Shown here piece after piece: positions 53,615 through 64,000 of a stretch of 64,000 bases of DNA. The notes beneath the pieces were generated by a model. The model was not told the DNA's origin and made no database searches. It worked only from the letters and a program-made list of their open reading frames with translations. Both the position numbers and the translations under genes were made by a program. Each line of letters opens with the position of its first letter. The stretch's first letter is position 1. Source of the stretch: Cordylochernes scorpioides (taxonomy: Eukaryota > Arthropoda > Arachnida > Pseudoscorpiones > Chernetidae); assembly GCA_030710605.1 (NCBI GenBank), contig CP092877.1, positions 41,648,406-41,712,405 on the forward strand, read 5' to 3'.

Positions 53615-54640
53615 TTCTAAAGTTTAATAATTAAAAAATATAATTAAAATTTTAAAAAATAAAATAATGATGATGGTAACAATGATATGTTATAATTATT
53701 GTAATCATTCTATGTGTGTTTCATTTTATTTTCATAATTTTAAATTTTAGATTTATTCTTCCTCTCAGGTCATGATGAATAGTCGCTTCAAAAATCAAGC
53801 CTTCAATCCAAACCACTTCCGAATTGAAGCCGCGCATTATCGACATGAAGATATGTGGTATTTATAAAGATAGATATAAATGGATAATTTTGGTCTGTAA
53901 AAATGTGATGATTAATGTATAATAAAGGGGGACGCTTAGGAGAGGTTAATTATGAATGGAAATAGTTTGAGATTAAGAAATAGAAACGCTTAAGAGAGGA
54001 TACGCACTTATAGGTGGGCTGTTAAAGGAAGATCTTATTAAATTTATGAATTTTTATAAACCATATTTGCGGAAGAGCTTTGCTCGATTCAATACTTTGA
54101 TATTATGTACGTAATTCTACCGACTTATAAGTTTATGTCTATAGGTTCATTAAACACCCCTAAGCTGCCTTCCATAGAAAATACAGGGTATATCCCAAAC
54201 CAATCCAATACAATAGTAGAGCGGTCTAGAGATTAATTTGGCGAAACCGCTGAGAGGGTTCACTACAGATGAGCCAAGAGCCTTCTCATTCAATAACTTT
54301 ATTATTGGAGTAAGGTTTGTAGAGATAATATACGATGATATTATTGAAAAGAAAAACATTGCCAGTAAATTTACTCGTTACAAAATTCATAGAAAATCTT
54401 ATTGTAAATTTATTCTTTTATAAATCAGTTCCAATACTTTCATGCCGCATTAATCCTGCTCGTCTTACACGATTGACATATAGCTCTAGTCAGGTGGTAA
54501 GATGTTACCTTGTTGGTCCAATTATTCAAGATTTCCGTGTGAAAATAATGAGATGGTTTCTTCTTTGTTTTCCAAATTCTAACCTTGCTGATATAATAGT
54601 AAGTATAATAGAATTTAAAAACAATTTCTAATTCAAAAGG
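53615..54640. other. AT-rich DNA, no gene seen
   Basis: No supported gene. A phrase at 54,335-54,370 (gatattattgaaaagaaaaa, cattgccagtaaattta) resembles 47,882-48,065, so a repeat related to the palindrome's flanks is present. Confidence 0.45.
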
Positions 54641-54759
54641 TAAGTATCCTTCTCTATATTATACTGGTGTTAGAAGTTCATCTCGGATTCTGCTTGACAC
54701 CCTCTTGGAGTAGTAACTCTAGGATTCTGTACAACCTCTTCACCACTTCTAATGAAGCT

Positions 54760-55215
54760 CTTCTCCACGAACTGTGTCTCTTCTTCTATCTCGTCTCCCC
54801 GACATGTGTCTCTTCTTCTATCTCTTCTCCCCTACCGGTGTCTATTCTTCTATTTCTTATTCCCGACCTGTGTCTATTCTTCTATCTCTTCTCCCCGACC
54901 TGTGTCTCTTCTATCTATTCTTGGTGAATACAAATAGTGGAGGGGATGAACAGCGCCCTAGAGCTACTAAGCCGATTGAGCAGAAGCTCTTTAGACACTC
55001 TTCTCCCCGACCTGTGTCTATTCTTCTCTCTCTTCTCCCCGACCTGTGTCTATTCTTCTATCTCTTCTCCCCGACCTGTGTCTATTCTTCTATCTCTTCT
55101 CCCCGACCTGTGTCTCTTCTATCTATTATTGGTGAATACAAATAGTAGAGAGGTTGAACAGTGCCCTAGAGAGCTACTAAGCCGGTTGAGCAGAAGCTCT
55201 TCTCCCGACCTGTGT
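54760..55215. repeat. 30-bp minisatellite within a larger 207-bp direct duplication
   Basis: Units of about 30 bp (cttctatctcttctccccga then cctgtgtct) are repeated from 54,775 to 54,915 and again from 55,000 to 55,125. Each block is followed by ggtgaatacaaatagt and then gagctactaagccg and gagcagaagctctt, so the whole block plus tail is duplicated (54,917-54,990 against 55,124-55,200). Long + strand frames are translated repeat. Confidence 0.85.
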
Positions 55216-55239
55216 TTCTTTTTCTCTAGAGAATAGTGA

Positions 55240-56070
55240 GATTATCGTTGTCTTAATTCCAACTAAGAAGAGATGGTTTATCTTTCTTGGAGATCAGTTC
55301 TTATAGTAAGACCTTTGCTACACTCCTACACAACTTTAGAGATCACAGAATGTAATTTTATACGATATCATAAAGTATTTTTGTCCAAATATCTTTTATT
55401 AGAGTAATTCCAATTATCTTTAGGTATAATTGGGCGGAGTGTTGAAAGAAAATTTTCTCACACGTTTTTTCCGTGTTGGTACATTCGTGTGTTAGTTCTT
55501 CATTAAAATATTTCATCATATGACCTTTGTATAATTAAAGCTTGACATGAAATACTAATTATAGATTTTCCTTCCACGCTGTTTGAATATATGAATATAT
55601 ATAGAAATTTCGTATCAATTTATTTTTCCTTTTGGTGCATTTTTGTACTGGAGGTATTGAAGGTAGGTTGTGTCTTCCATATATGTTAGTGATATGTTTG
55701 AAAAAGACGAAAAAAAGTTTGAAATTATTTCTATACAGAGTGTATCGAACCTTTCTGTAGACTGTATTTAAAATATGAATAGTCCTGGTCTCTCCTGGAG
55801 GTGATCTCTTATTGGAGGTTGGAGAATATGCTAGGAAAGTTAGAATGAATTTACAAAGATTAATGCTCAGAGTTAAATATAATAATTGTTCTGAATACGT
55901 TCACGAATCCGTTCATTAAAGAAACGTTTTTCTCCTTATTTTTCATCTATTATAACCAATTCAGGAGAAATTTCTTAGAAGTCTTTTCAGAGCAATCCAA
56001 ATTTATATATTTAGATAATAAAAAAACATATATTAGATTTATAATACAATATAATGCTGCTTATGATTGT
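55240..56070. other. AT-rich DNA, no gene seen
   Basis: A short gagaccaggac-type phrase at 55,782-55,822 (cctggtctctcctggaggtg) may be the end of a pogo-like MITE. Nothing else is recognised. Confidence 0.4.
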
Positions 56071-56376
56071 AGAACGAAGTTTGACAATTTTACCGCAAAT
56101 GTTTCTTTTGAACGAAAAATCGAAATTTATTTTAAGGAGAAATAACGATTATTTCTAACCTTAGGGATGAAGTATGATAGAATGAATTGTGAAGGGTAAT
56201 TATAAACGGAAAAATATTTAATATTTAATTTATTTTTCCGTTTATAATTACCCTTCACAATTAATTCTATCATACTTCATCCCTAAGGTTAGAAATAATC
56301 GTTATTTCTCCTTAAAATAAATTTCGATTTTTCGTTCAAAAGAAACATTTGCGGTATTTTTGTCGAACTTCGTTCT
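56071..56376. mobile_element. 306-bp near-perfect palindrome, relative of unit U without the tRNA
   Basis: The arms, about 145 bp, start agaacgaagtttgac and end gtcgaacttcgttct. The centre is aacggaaaaata, about 15 bp, then tatttttccgtt. The arm sequence (ccgcaaatgtttcttttgaa, aaccttagggatgaagtatg) matches 20,037-20,170 closely and the body of unit U more distantly. The inverted pair that flanks the tRNA in unit U forms the centre here. Confidence 0.88.
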
Positions 56377-56458
56377 ATATATTAGATTGAATAAAATATT
56401 TATTTGCCAATATTTGTATATATATATTATATAATATAAAATGCAATTATTTAATTTT

Positions 56459-57130
56459 TCAAAAACATATATTTTATTTTCATTCATTGACTGTTCTACA
56501 TTTTTTGACCATAGATTTAGAAGATAACACTTTTTAAAAATTTGTCGTAAATATGTATAGTTAAGCTACCTTTTTTATAATTCAAGATTATAGAATTCAT
56601 TTTATAAATTCTATATTGCTGTGATAAATAATTTTATGTGTAATTTACTTCAAGTAATTCAAAATAAAAACTACCTGATGGGTAAATAACTATCTTTTTC
56701 ACGACTGCACCTCCAATTCTATCTTTTTCAAAAACAAAACAAAATATTCATAACATATAAATATATATAAAAACTCAAATATTTCTATATTTAAAAAAAT
56801 ATATATTTTATTTTATTCATTGATAATTTTACTTTTGTTGTCATCGTTTATAGAAAGACTTTCAGTTTAGTTGTATAGTTTTGTTATAAATATGCGTAGT
56901 TAACCAATCAATCCTTTCAAATCACTAATATAGGATTAACTTATAAATTCTATATGATGTGAAAACTAACTAATGTGTAATATTTCCTCAAGTAATTGAA
57001 AATAAAAGCTACTTGACGGTAAATAATTATCTTTTTTTTATCACGACTGCACCTCAACCCTTTATCATATCGATCCTTTGTCTTATCAAGCCTTATCTAA
57101 CAACAACAAAAAATATTCATAACATATATA
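56459..57130. repeat. Diverged direct duplication, about 340 bp per copy
   Basis: The first copy (about 56,459-56,760) and second (about 56,791-57,130) share atatattttattttattcattga, then ttataaattctatat, then caagtaattcaaaataaaa, then gtaaataactatcttttt and cacgactgcacctc, in the same order. No coding capacity. Confidence 0.7.
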
Positions 57131-57163
57131 TTGTAATTTTTATAATACTTTATTTTATAAAAA

Positions 57164-57340
57164 GTCGGTGGACGAATGGGTAACAACCTCGATTCCCGAC
57201 AGTCATGAACCGGGATTTAATCCCGCGTTAAAATTTTGCTTAATATGTGAATAACCTTCACATATTATTCACTGTTTCAATTATCATAAACTAGGTTTCT
57301 CTTGTTGAGCGGTACCAAATAAAGTGATTTTGAACCGAAT
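57164..57340 (+). mobile_element. tRNA-derived SINE, family S, copy 2
   Basis: Head gtcggtggacgaatgggtaa and gggatttaatcccgcg, body gtgaataaccttcacatatt and gcggtaccaaataaagtgat. B box diverged from consensus. Matches 47,641-47,820. Confidence 0.7.
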
Positions 57341-57439
57341 ACTTTATTTTTTCATGCACAAATTTACCTCATCTCCTTTGTATTAAAAATAAATTATAAT
57401 TGTGATATTATAATACTATGCAGCGTTGAGTTTGTTCAT

Positions 57440-57520
57440 ACAAAAATGTAATGCCTTGACAAAGATTGGCGTTCAGCCAACCGATATATTGGCAAATAAA
57501 TCTTTTATTCAATATAATTA
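57440..57520. repeat. Penelope-type end fragment
   Basis: ccttgacaaagattggcgtt, then cagccaaccgatatattggc and aaataaatcttttattc, related to 17,120-17,220. Confidence 0.5.
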
Positions 57521-57528
57521 AAGAAATT

Positions 57529-57760
57529 CTCTTGGGAAATTTTGAATAGAATGGAGAACGAGAATGTTTTTTTTTTGCTTATCTCTAGTACACGTGGTAC
57601 AGGCCATGATAATCATGGTGGGTAGGCGTGGGTAGTTAGCGACTGCTTTTACTGTAAGTGCACCACATGTCTACACATGTGAAAAGCAGTTCGACTTTGC
57701 ACTTACAAATGTGCCAGAGCCCTCTTGGAAAATATTTGAATAGAATGGAGAAGAAATGTT
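57529..57760. repeat. Insert between 32-bp direct repeats
   Basis: ctcttgggaaattttgaata and gaatggagaa (from 57,529) recur as ctcttggaaaatatttgaat and agaatggagaa (from 57,722). About 160 bp lie between, including gcacttac and gtaagtgc as an inverted pair and an internal dyad, catgataatcatgg. Confidence 0.6.
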
Positions 57761-57920
57761 TGAAATTTATTATTAATATCGACATACACATAAAACAGGT
57801 TGAAACTATAGTAAAAACTTCTAGATCTTAACTTTTATCATGGTTTCATCCATGTGTGTTCTATATTGTGGAAAAAAACTTTCTACAGAACAAACAAATA
57901 TTCAAACATACAGAATAATG

Positions 57921-58090
57921 GAAGAATGAACAAATCGTACCTGGATTTGTGTTGGATAAAAGACAAAAATTAAAATACTTCGAATGATTTGATCCCTATT
58001 TTTCAGTTTATTGAGAAAGCACAATCCTTCGAAATATTTATTGTCATTTTTTCCACACACAGATCCCCAGGTACGGTGTATTCATTCTCT
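57921..58090. mobile_element. Palindromic MITE, family P, copy 2
   Basis: Arms agaatgaacaaatcgtacctgg and ccaggtacggtgtattcattct (split by mismatches), with inner aaatacttcgaatgattt against ccttcgaaatattt. Same architecture as 46,706-46,894. Confidence 0.7.
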
Positions 58091-58134
58091 TATTGGTCTG
58101 TAAAAGAATGGAGGCCATTTATATACTGTAAGGG

Positions 58135-58326
58135 CAGGGGTCGGGGAGCCACATGCAGCTCTTTGGATGTGAAGCTGCGGCTCTTTATATAGTTTCATAC
58201 GTAAATATTATTTATGCGAGTACTATTTATTGTTGGCAAAGAAAAAATGTGTGGCTCTTTAAAAACTTTAAAATTTTGTAAATTGTAATTTTTGACTCTT
58301 CCTACTCAAAAGTTTGCCGACCCCTG
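58135..58326. mobile_element. hAT-type MITE, 192 bp
   Basis: Begins caggggtcggggagcc and ends gtttgccgacccctg, inverted termini of hAT form. The flanks ctgtaagg (58,126-58,133) and ctgtaggg (58,327-58,334) form an 8-bp target duplication with one mismatch, if one extra G at the left edge is allowed. No coding. Confidence 0.7.
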
Positions 58327-59924
58327 CTGTAGGGTGATTGGGTATTAGAGCTGTCAATATTGAAAAATACGTTGTTAATATTAACCTCAGAATTATAGTT
58401 CCAATTATTTAAACTTACTAGAAACCAATATTTATTTTTGTAATATATTTGGGTATTCGTAAAGAGGTTCAGCCTTGTAAATTTAATCAACTCAAATTCT
58501 CGGCTCTCCCTATTAGAAAATAGAGATTCAATGAATGATTAATTGTATAAAAATAGCACACACAATTATTTCATATATTTAAACATTATTTCTTATCTTT
58601 ATTAGTATAATGAATTATTATAGTATAATTAATATATTGTCTTTCTATCTAAAAAAAAATGACGACCATCATGACTGGGTGAAGTAGAATGTGTCTGCCT
58701 TTGGCATAAAAACTAGGAGCACTCTGTAGCAGGCCGACTTAGCTCCAAAAGAAATGGCCGCCTCTGACATGAGGAACAGACGCCATGTGCAGCCACATGG
58801 AGTACAAACGCTGCTCATCCTGTATCCCTGTGGATCAGGAGCCCTCATATGGTACTATCAGCCGGGCCAGCTGAGCTCAGGTTTTCTACTGAACTTGTTA
58901 CTGTTCCTCCTCCTCCTTTTTCATCCGGGATAAAAAAAAAATGTTATAAATATTTATGGATATAATTTGGGAATTTTTAAACTAGGAAGCATTATTTCGC
59001 CATATGTTTGTAAGAATGTGAGAATTTCGGATAAGTCTTTTCTTCAACTAAAATAAATTTTTCGTCCCCAAAAGTTAGAGATTTGTAAATTGAATTTTTT
59101 AAAATAGAAACTCATTCCTAGAAGCCTGATGTTTTAAACATCCAAGTGTCCTTGATGTGAATTCAGTGTTGATTTCAGCTCTATATATCTTTGGAATATT
59201 CACTCGAGTGTCTAGAAGTAGAATTTCACAAAATTAACAAGCAATGAGAGCAAAATGAGTGTAGGTGGTTTTAATTTAGGGACTACTCTATATCAATTAA
59301 CTTACAAAAATTTCAGCCAGGAAAAGCAAAAACAAACTTTGTTTATTTTGCTTAAGTTTAGAACAAAAAGCACGGCGCCTGCCAGCGAGCTGAGTTTTTA
59401 ATTACGCTCGCCGCGGCCAACTATGCAAATATATATACACATAACTATAAAAAAATTGCATAGGTCCATATCTAAAAAGAAAAATTATAAATAAGACTTG
59501 AAAATATGCACATGAGTCTATGCGCACTGTGACAATGGGAAATAAAAAAAAAGTTAAAGAAACCTGGCCCTAGATTGCTTATTGATTTTGTTATATTGTA
59601 AAGGCAATATGACCATGTATTAAAAGTAGAATCCTTTGTTTAATTGTTAACTAATCTTTTCTCAAGTAAAATCGGAGTAATTCCGGATGGAAGTGTTTTT
59701 CTTTCCAACCACACAAGGTATTATAATATACTATTTTCATGATGGAATCCTTGCAAGACTCTTGCTTGATGTATATAGATATAAGCACTAGTTCTTCACA
59801 CTGTTGAATTATATGAACTGAATTAAGTCGATCACCTAATTCTAATTCTTAATATTCCTCAAGAGGGAGTCTTCTAAAGTCCATCTTCATTACAGTGGTC
59901 ATTTTTTTTTTTTTCAATTTAAAG
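58327..59924. other. AT-rich DNA with a GC-richer patch at 58,660-58,920
   Basis: The patch (tgactgggtgaagtagaatg onward to gctgagctcaggttttctac) stands out in composition and has no open frame longer than expected. It might be an exon of an untranslated RNA or a SINE, and I cannot choose. The rest shows nothing I can support. Confidence 0.4.
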
Positions 59925-60370
59925 CGCTATGTCCCCCCAGGGACACTTGCGCTGTCATACATGTATGCCTTTAAATTTATCTATACATATATGTAAAATT
60001 GTTGCAAATGTCGACGTATGGATAAACTGGCAGTCGTGTACGTGAGGCGAGTGTTGATGTTCTTCCCACACGCGGACAACAAGAAGCAGAGGCAGGGCTG
60101 GATGTTAGCACCGAGAGTGTTCGGGGATAGCCCACGGGACAGAGGTAGAGGCCATGACACAAACTTGGCTGCTTATCACCGAGACATGGAGAGCCAGACT
60201 GAAGCGGCCTGCCGAGAAAACCCACTCTAGAACCATCTGCTGCTGACCCCCCCGCCAAAACCTGTCCTGTTTACAGGGGTCGTCTATAAAGAGTCCTTGG
60301 GGCCCCACATGGGCTGGGCGTTGCCTTTTTCCTCCCCTCTGTCCCTGCCACCAGCTGACCGCTCTCTCTT
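59925..60370. other. GC-rich island of unknown nature
   Basis: About 450 bp of clearly higher GC content in AT-rich surroundings. Open frames of 60-90 residues exist on both strands (+ 60,018-60,230; - 59,977-60,258), but none matches a family I know, and both strands being open suggests composition and not coding. A (GA)n run follows at 60,585-60,602. Candidates are an exon of an unrecognised gene, a lncRNA or an old repeat. Confidence 0.4.
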
Positions 60371-60677
60371 TGGATCTTTATTTTGACGTTACCATTTTTT
60401 AGTTTAAATACAAATAGGGGGTTAAAATACAAATAGTTTATATACAAAACATGGGGTGGTAGTAAATAGAAAGTGTCATTATTATACAGTTTAAAATATA
60501 CTAAATATATATGAAAAAACAATAGAAAAAATAATAATAAATTTTAGGCCGTGAATAGAATAGTCAGATGATGTTAACAATGAGAAAGAGAGAGAGAGAG
60601 AGAAAACGAGAAAAGAACTGTGTACAAAATAAAGAAGTGTCTGGCAATATGTACAATAAGCATAATATAAATGATCA
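60371..60677. other. AT-rich spacer with GA microsatellite
   Basis: Simple repeat gagagagagagagaga at about 60,585-60,602 and otherwise AT-rich sequence. No gene seen. Confidence 0.5.
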
Positions 60678-60714
60678 TCGTAAAGATAGAGGCTGCCTGG
60701 CCGAGATTCATATT

Positions 60715-60915
60715 TCTTCAAATAAAAGACACTTCGGCCAGTAAATCTTTTTATTGTCTCGACGTTTCGACAAAAATCTTTTGTCCTCGTCAGGAGCGAA
60801 CAAAAATTAAAACATTAGGCAAAGCGTTAGAAATTATTCTAAGGCTGCAAGGGCGTTCTCACGCGATATTAGAAATTTTGTACAACATCTAAAGCACGAG
60901 TCAAAAAAGAACGGC
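60715..60915. repeat. Penelope-like inverted terminal repeat, left
   Basis: Contains tgtctcgacgtttcgac, then ttttgtcctcgtcaggagcg, then gcaagggcgttctcacgcga and ends gcacgagtcaaaaaa. Its inverse is at 63,075-63,272. Confidence 0.92.
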
Positions 60916-60917
60916 TA

Positions 60918-62903
60918 ATGATCACAATGAGAAACAAATTAGATAGATGGACTCCTAGAATCAAGAAGGTCGATCCTATAAGAGTATGCAACATCTCAGG
61001 GAAGGATCTAACTGAAGATCAGTTGAGGCTTCTTGATAAAGGGTCAAACTATAGACCTATGCCTCTCAAAACTGATTACATTAGATTAATTTCTAACATT
61101 GAAAATGGGATTAGGAATTTAAATGAAAATGATAAAATTAATATAAGAAACAAAATTTCAAATGTTATATCAAGGACAACAAAAAACCAAAAGAAATTTG
61201 AGTTAGAGAAGTCAAAACGCTCCGAATGGGAGGCTATAAAGAAATTAAAAAATGATGAGGAAATAGTTATAACTAAAGAAGATAAAGGAGGCAAAACAGT
61301 TGTGATGAAGAGAGACGATTACAATGATAAGGTAACGAACCTTCTCAACGATAATAATACATATGAAGAAATTCGCGAAGACCCAACTAAAAAGATAAAA
61401 CTCAAGATATCAAAATTCATAAAAAGCATGAAATCTAAGGACATTGATATAAGAAAAATGAAGTTAGAAGATGTTGCCGCACCTCTCTTCAAAGGACTAC
61501 CAAAGATCCATAAAGAAGGAGTTCCCCTACGGCCCATTGTGTCAGGATTCAAGGCCCCCACCCCAGACGTTTAGCGGACTGGCTTAAAAAACAGGTACCG
61601 AGTACAAGTTTCCGGGTTAGAGATCAGAAATAGAAAAGAACTATTAGACATAGTTAAAAACCTACGGTTAAATGACCATGAAATAATGGTATCCTTTGAT
61701 GTCAAATCACTTTTCACCAATATCAATAGAACTCTAACTCTAAAAGAGCTAAAAGAATATTTCGAGGTGAAAATACAAGATTGTGTAAACAAGGGATTAG
61801 AAATTAATGAAATTATAGAAGGCTTTAGGTTATGTTTAGATAATATTTACTTTAGATATAGGGATAAATTTTACAGGCAAAAAGACGGCACTGCTATGGG
61901 TTGCCCTACTAGGATGATCATTGCTGACATCGTAATGGCATCGGTAGATAAAAAGGCAATCTTAATCGAGGGAATAAAAGTCTGGGGACGCTATATAGAT
62001 GATATTTTCGGAGTGATCCGCAAAGAAAATCTTAATGAAATCATGGTCATGTTGAATTATTTAGAAAGAGGAATAGAATTCACGGTCGAGATAGAACGAG
62101 AAGGATTTTTATCATTTTTAGATGTAGGACTAACTCGCAAAGTAGATGGTTCTATTATAACCAGCGTTTTCAGAAAGCCAACAGACTGTGGGATACATCT
62201 AAATTTCAATTCCAATAATTCTATAATACATAAAAGACAGGTGATAAAATATCTTGTACAAAGAGCCAAACAGGTATGCACAGACCGAGGTATTTATAAA
62301 AAATAGATAATGAAAATTAGAGCAGAACTAGAACAATCTGATTATCCAATTGGTTTTAAAAACAAATGGATAAGAAGATATGAAATAGATAGGCCAAATT
62401 TAAATAGGAATAAAGACGATTACAATAATATAATAATTCCATATATCAGAGATGTCGACAACGAAATATCTAGAATTTTAAGAAATTTTAAATATAATAT
62501 TTGGTATAGCACGGGGACAAAAAGGGAATTTTTAACTAGAAATAACATAATGAAAGATAGAATTAACATAAAAAAAACAGATAATGTGATTTATGGGATT
62601 AAATGCACAGAATGTGACAAAATTTATGTAGGAGAAACCGACCGTAATTTAGAGATCAGGATTAAAGAACACCAACAGGGTTTAATGGGGAGAAGGGCGT
62701 TAAGCAAAATTGGGAAGCATGCATTATATTCAGGACATAGGCCAGATTGGAATGATATTGAGATATTTCATAGGAATATAAAATTTAAAAAAAGAAAGAT
62801 TATTTTTAGAGGGATGGGTATCACGGGAAATGGGGAAAAGATCTATAAATATATTCGAAGATATTCCGCAACAGTACAATTCGTTTTTAAATTTAAAGAT
62901 TAG
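60918..62903 (+). pseudogene. Penelope-like RT with GIY-YIG endonuclease, two in-frame stops
   Basis: All pieces are in one frame apart from a short shifted segment. The N-terminal region has EDQLRLLDKGSNYRPMP, then VITKEDKGGKTVVMKRDDY and PLFKGLPKIHKEGVPLRPIV. TAG at 61,572-61,574 follows APTPDV, and the next about 60 bases read better in the +1 frame (RLADWLKKQVPS), so a small indel pair lies here. RT motif A is VSFDVKSLFTNI, motif B KDGTAMGCPT and motif C GRYIDDIFGV, intact. TAG at 62,304-62,306 comes after RGIYKK. The last third is a GIY-YIG endonuclease, NVIYGIKCTECDKIYVGET, then RIKEHQ. The RT copies element RNA and the endonuclease opens the target. Repair of very few sites separates it from an open frame, so it is recently dead or affected by sequencing error. 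Confidence 0.93.
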
Positions 62904-63074
62904 TTAAAATGGTAGGTATAAATTGTACATAATAGAAATAGATTTATTTATACTACTATAAAATCTTTGTAAATATTATTTGATTTTTTATATTCATTTT
63001 TGTTTTATAATTTCTCATTATAAATATTTAAATAATTTATTTAAAAGATCATAGTCTTTTGTGAGTTAAATATT

Positions 63075-63272
63075 TGTTTTTTTGACTCGTGCTTTAGATG
63101 TTGTACAAAATTTCGAATATCGCGTGAGAACGCCCTTGCAGCCTTAGAATAATTTCTAACGCTTTGCCTAATGTTTTAATTTTTGTTCGCTCCTGACGAG
63201 GACAAAAGATTTTTGTCGAAACGTCGAGACAATAAAAAGATTTATTGGCCAAAGTGTCTTTTATTTGAAGAA
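63075..63272. repeat. Penelope-like inverted terminal repeat, right
   Basis: Inverse of 60,715-60,915 with few differences. Related solo fragments are at 2,696 and 11,798. Confidence 0.92.
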
Positions 63273-63539
63273 AGATAAATGATCAGTTTCTTAAAAGATA
63301 TTTGTTGCTATATAAGTTAAAGTGGTCATTAATAAGTGTTCATTTGTCTTTCTAAATTCAAATTTGACGAAGACAAAATTTAAGATAATCGTTACAAACG
63401 TGCAGACATATTTACCGATATTTCTAACTTTGGACTTAAGATATATTGCATGGACTTATCTGTTACTAGCGTAAATTATATTCCAAATAAATAATTAGTT
63501 CTTTAGTGCCCAAGTTATTTTTAAAGCATTCCTTGTTTG

Positions 63540-64000
63540 TTTTCGAATATTTCTTTTCAGCTTTCGATAAAGTTTGAGTGATGAAATAAATTGGGGTCGT
63601 TCATTTCCCTCACTATCAATATACGATAACACAGCCTTCCATTTCCATAGCTGCTTGAATTGCAGGATAAACGAAATGGCAATTTGGGATCGTAAACCAT
63701 TAAAATTTGATCGGAAGTGATATTTTCTTTAATTTGTCTGAAAGTCTTTGACAACTATGACATATTCACAACTATATTCCAGTTTGCTTCCATTTTGAGA
63801 AAATTATACAGGAATGACAAAACTTCCGCAGCTCTTGGAATACATTCACGATAATAGATAACAAAACTTATAAATGCACCCAACTGTGTTATATTTAAAT
63901 GTTCAGGGGCATTCACAATTGTCTAATTTTATCAATTGTCTTATGCAATTATTCGCGATCAATTACATGACCGCAATATTCCGGACGCTTTCTAAATAAT
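63540..64000 (-). pseudogene. Ty3/gypsy pol fragment (RT end and RNase H), degenerate, runs off window
   Basis: On the minus strand, pieces in different frames give EYCGHVIDRE, then a NITQLGAFISFVIYYRECIP-like stretch (usual form LRxFLGLxNYYRRFIP), and in the open frame 63,754-63,557 SDQILMVYDPKLPFRLSC followed by NSSSYGNG. This is the RNase H start, where DASSYGIGAVL is usual and the Asp is Asn here. Multiple frameshifts and stops mark it as old. It is a different lineage from the element at 48-53 kb. The remainder lies beyond 64,000. Confidence 0.8.

Larger units (their letters stand above)
60678..63274 (+). mobile_element. Penelope-like retroelement with long inverted termini
   Basis: An 11-bp duplication, ataaatgatca (60,667-60,677 and 63,275-63,285), flanks the element. 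A 36-bp leader is followed by an inverted terminal repeat of about 200 bp (60,715-60,915), matched at 63,075-63,272 (tcttcaaataaaagacact against agtgtcttttatttgaaga). Between them lie one RT/endonuclease coding region and a short 3' part. Inverted terminal units plus a tail at one end are known for Penelope-like elements. This copy is nearly intact and seems the freshest retroelement of its kind here. Confidence 0.93.

Noticed and set aside
54752..55236. Leu/Ser-rich open frames of up to 123 residues
   Set aside because: Three overlapping frames are open together because the 30-bp repeat length is a multiple of three. There is no domain.
59977..60258. A protein gene in the GC-rich island
   Set aside because: Open frames exist on both strands over the same bases and none has a recognisable motif. 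Composition explains them.

Overview
This is repeat-dominated nuclear DNA of an animal, most probably an arthropod. The evidence is a spliced acyl-CoA delta-9 desaturase with GT..AG introns, abundant arthropod-type mobile elements (BEL/Pao, Ty3/gypsy, Penelope-like, RNase H-bearing LINEs, mariner, Tc1, Helitron) and high A+T. A chelicerate is plausible, but the window alone does not fix the taxon. No prokaryotic gene organisation is present.

The only host gene I can support is the desaturase on the + strand. One exon is near 11,925-12,085, followed by a 3.5 kb repeat-filled intron, an exon at 15,618-15,823, a 58-bp intron, and the last exon at 15,882-16,335. The histidine boxes are all present. 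The N-terminal coding exons are not visible upstream, where the DNA is satellite and Helitron.

Layout: 1-1,336 is a 73-bp minisatellite inside a Helitron end. 1,346-2,689 is a dead mariner. 3,790-7,104 is a hierarchical satellite with a 735-bp higher-order repeat. 7,106-11,743 is a Helitron cluster, three head-to-tail units plus an inverted one, with a relic Pif1-like helicase motif. 11.8-16.4 kb is the desaturase. 16.8-19.6 kb holds a Penelope-type hairpin, a pogo-like MITE, a Tc1 fragment, a foldback element and a DD41D mariner relic. 20.0-23.1 kb is a LINE inserted in a tRNA-like repeat with a 17-bp target duplication. 23,899-31,104 is a complete BEL/Pao element with a 5-bp target duplication. 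31.3-33.95 kb has an LTR-like repeat, a Helitron end and a mariner-type transposase relic. 33.95-45.2 kb is a deep nest: LINE B is split by LINE C and an opposing LINE D, LINE D is split by a palindromic tRNA-like array, and that array is split by a second minisatellite-bearing Helitron. 48,097-53,610 is a young Ty3/gypsy element with a 4-bp target duplication. 53.6-60.6 kb is AT-rich DNA with palindromes, MITEs, SINE-like repeats and a minisatellite. 60,678-63,274 is an almost intact Penelope-like element. The right edge is a decayed gypsy pol fragment.

No operon or gene pathway is present. The elements relate through insertion history, and several insertions can be ordered because the interrupted elements resume on the far side. 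The most unusual items are the tRNA-centred inverted repeat family with an internal empty-site control for the Helitron insertion, the three-tier satellite, and the solo Penelope-type hairpin that has its own target duplication.
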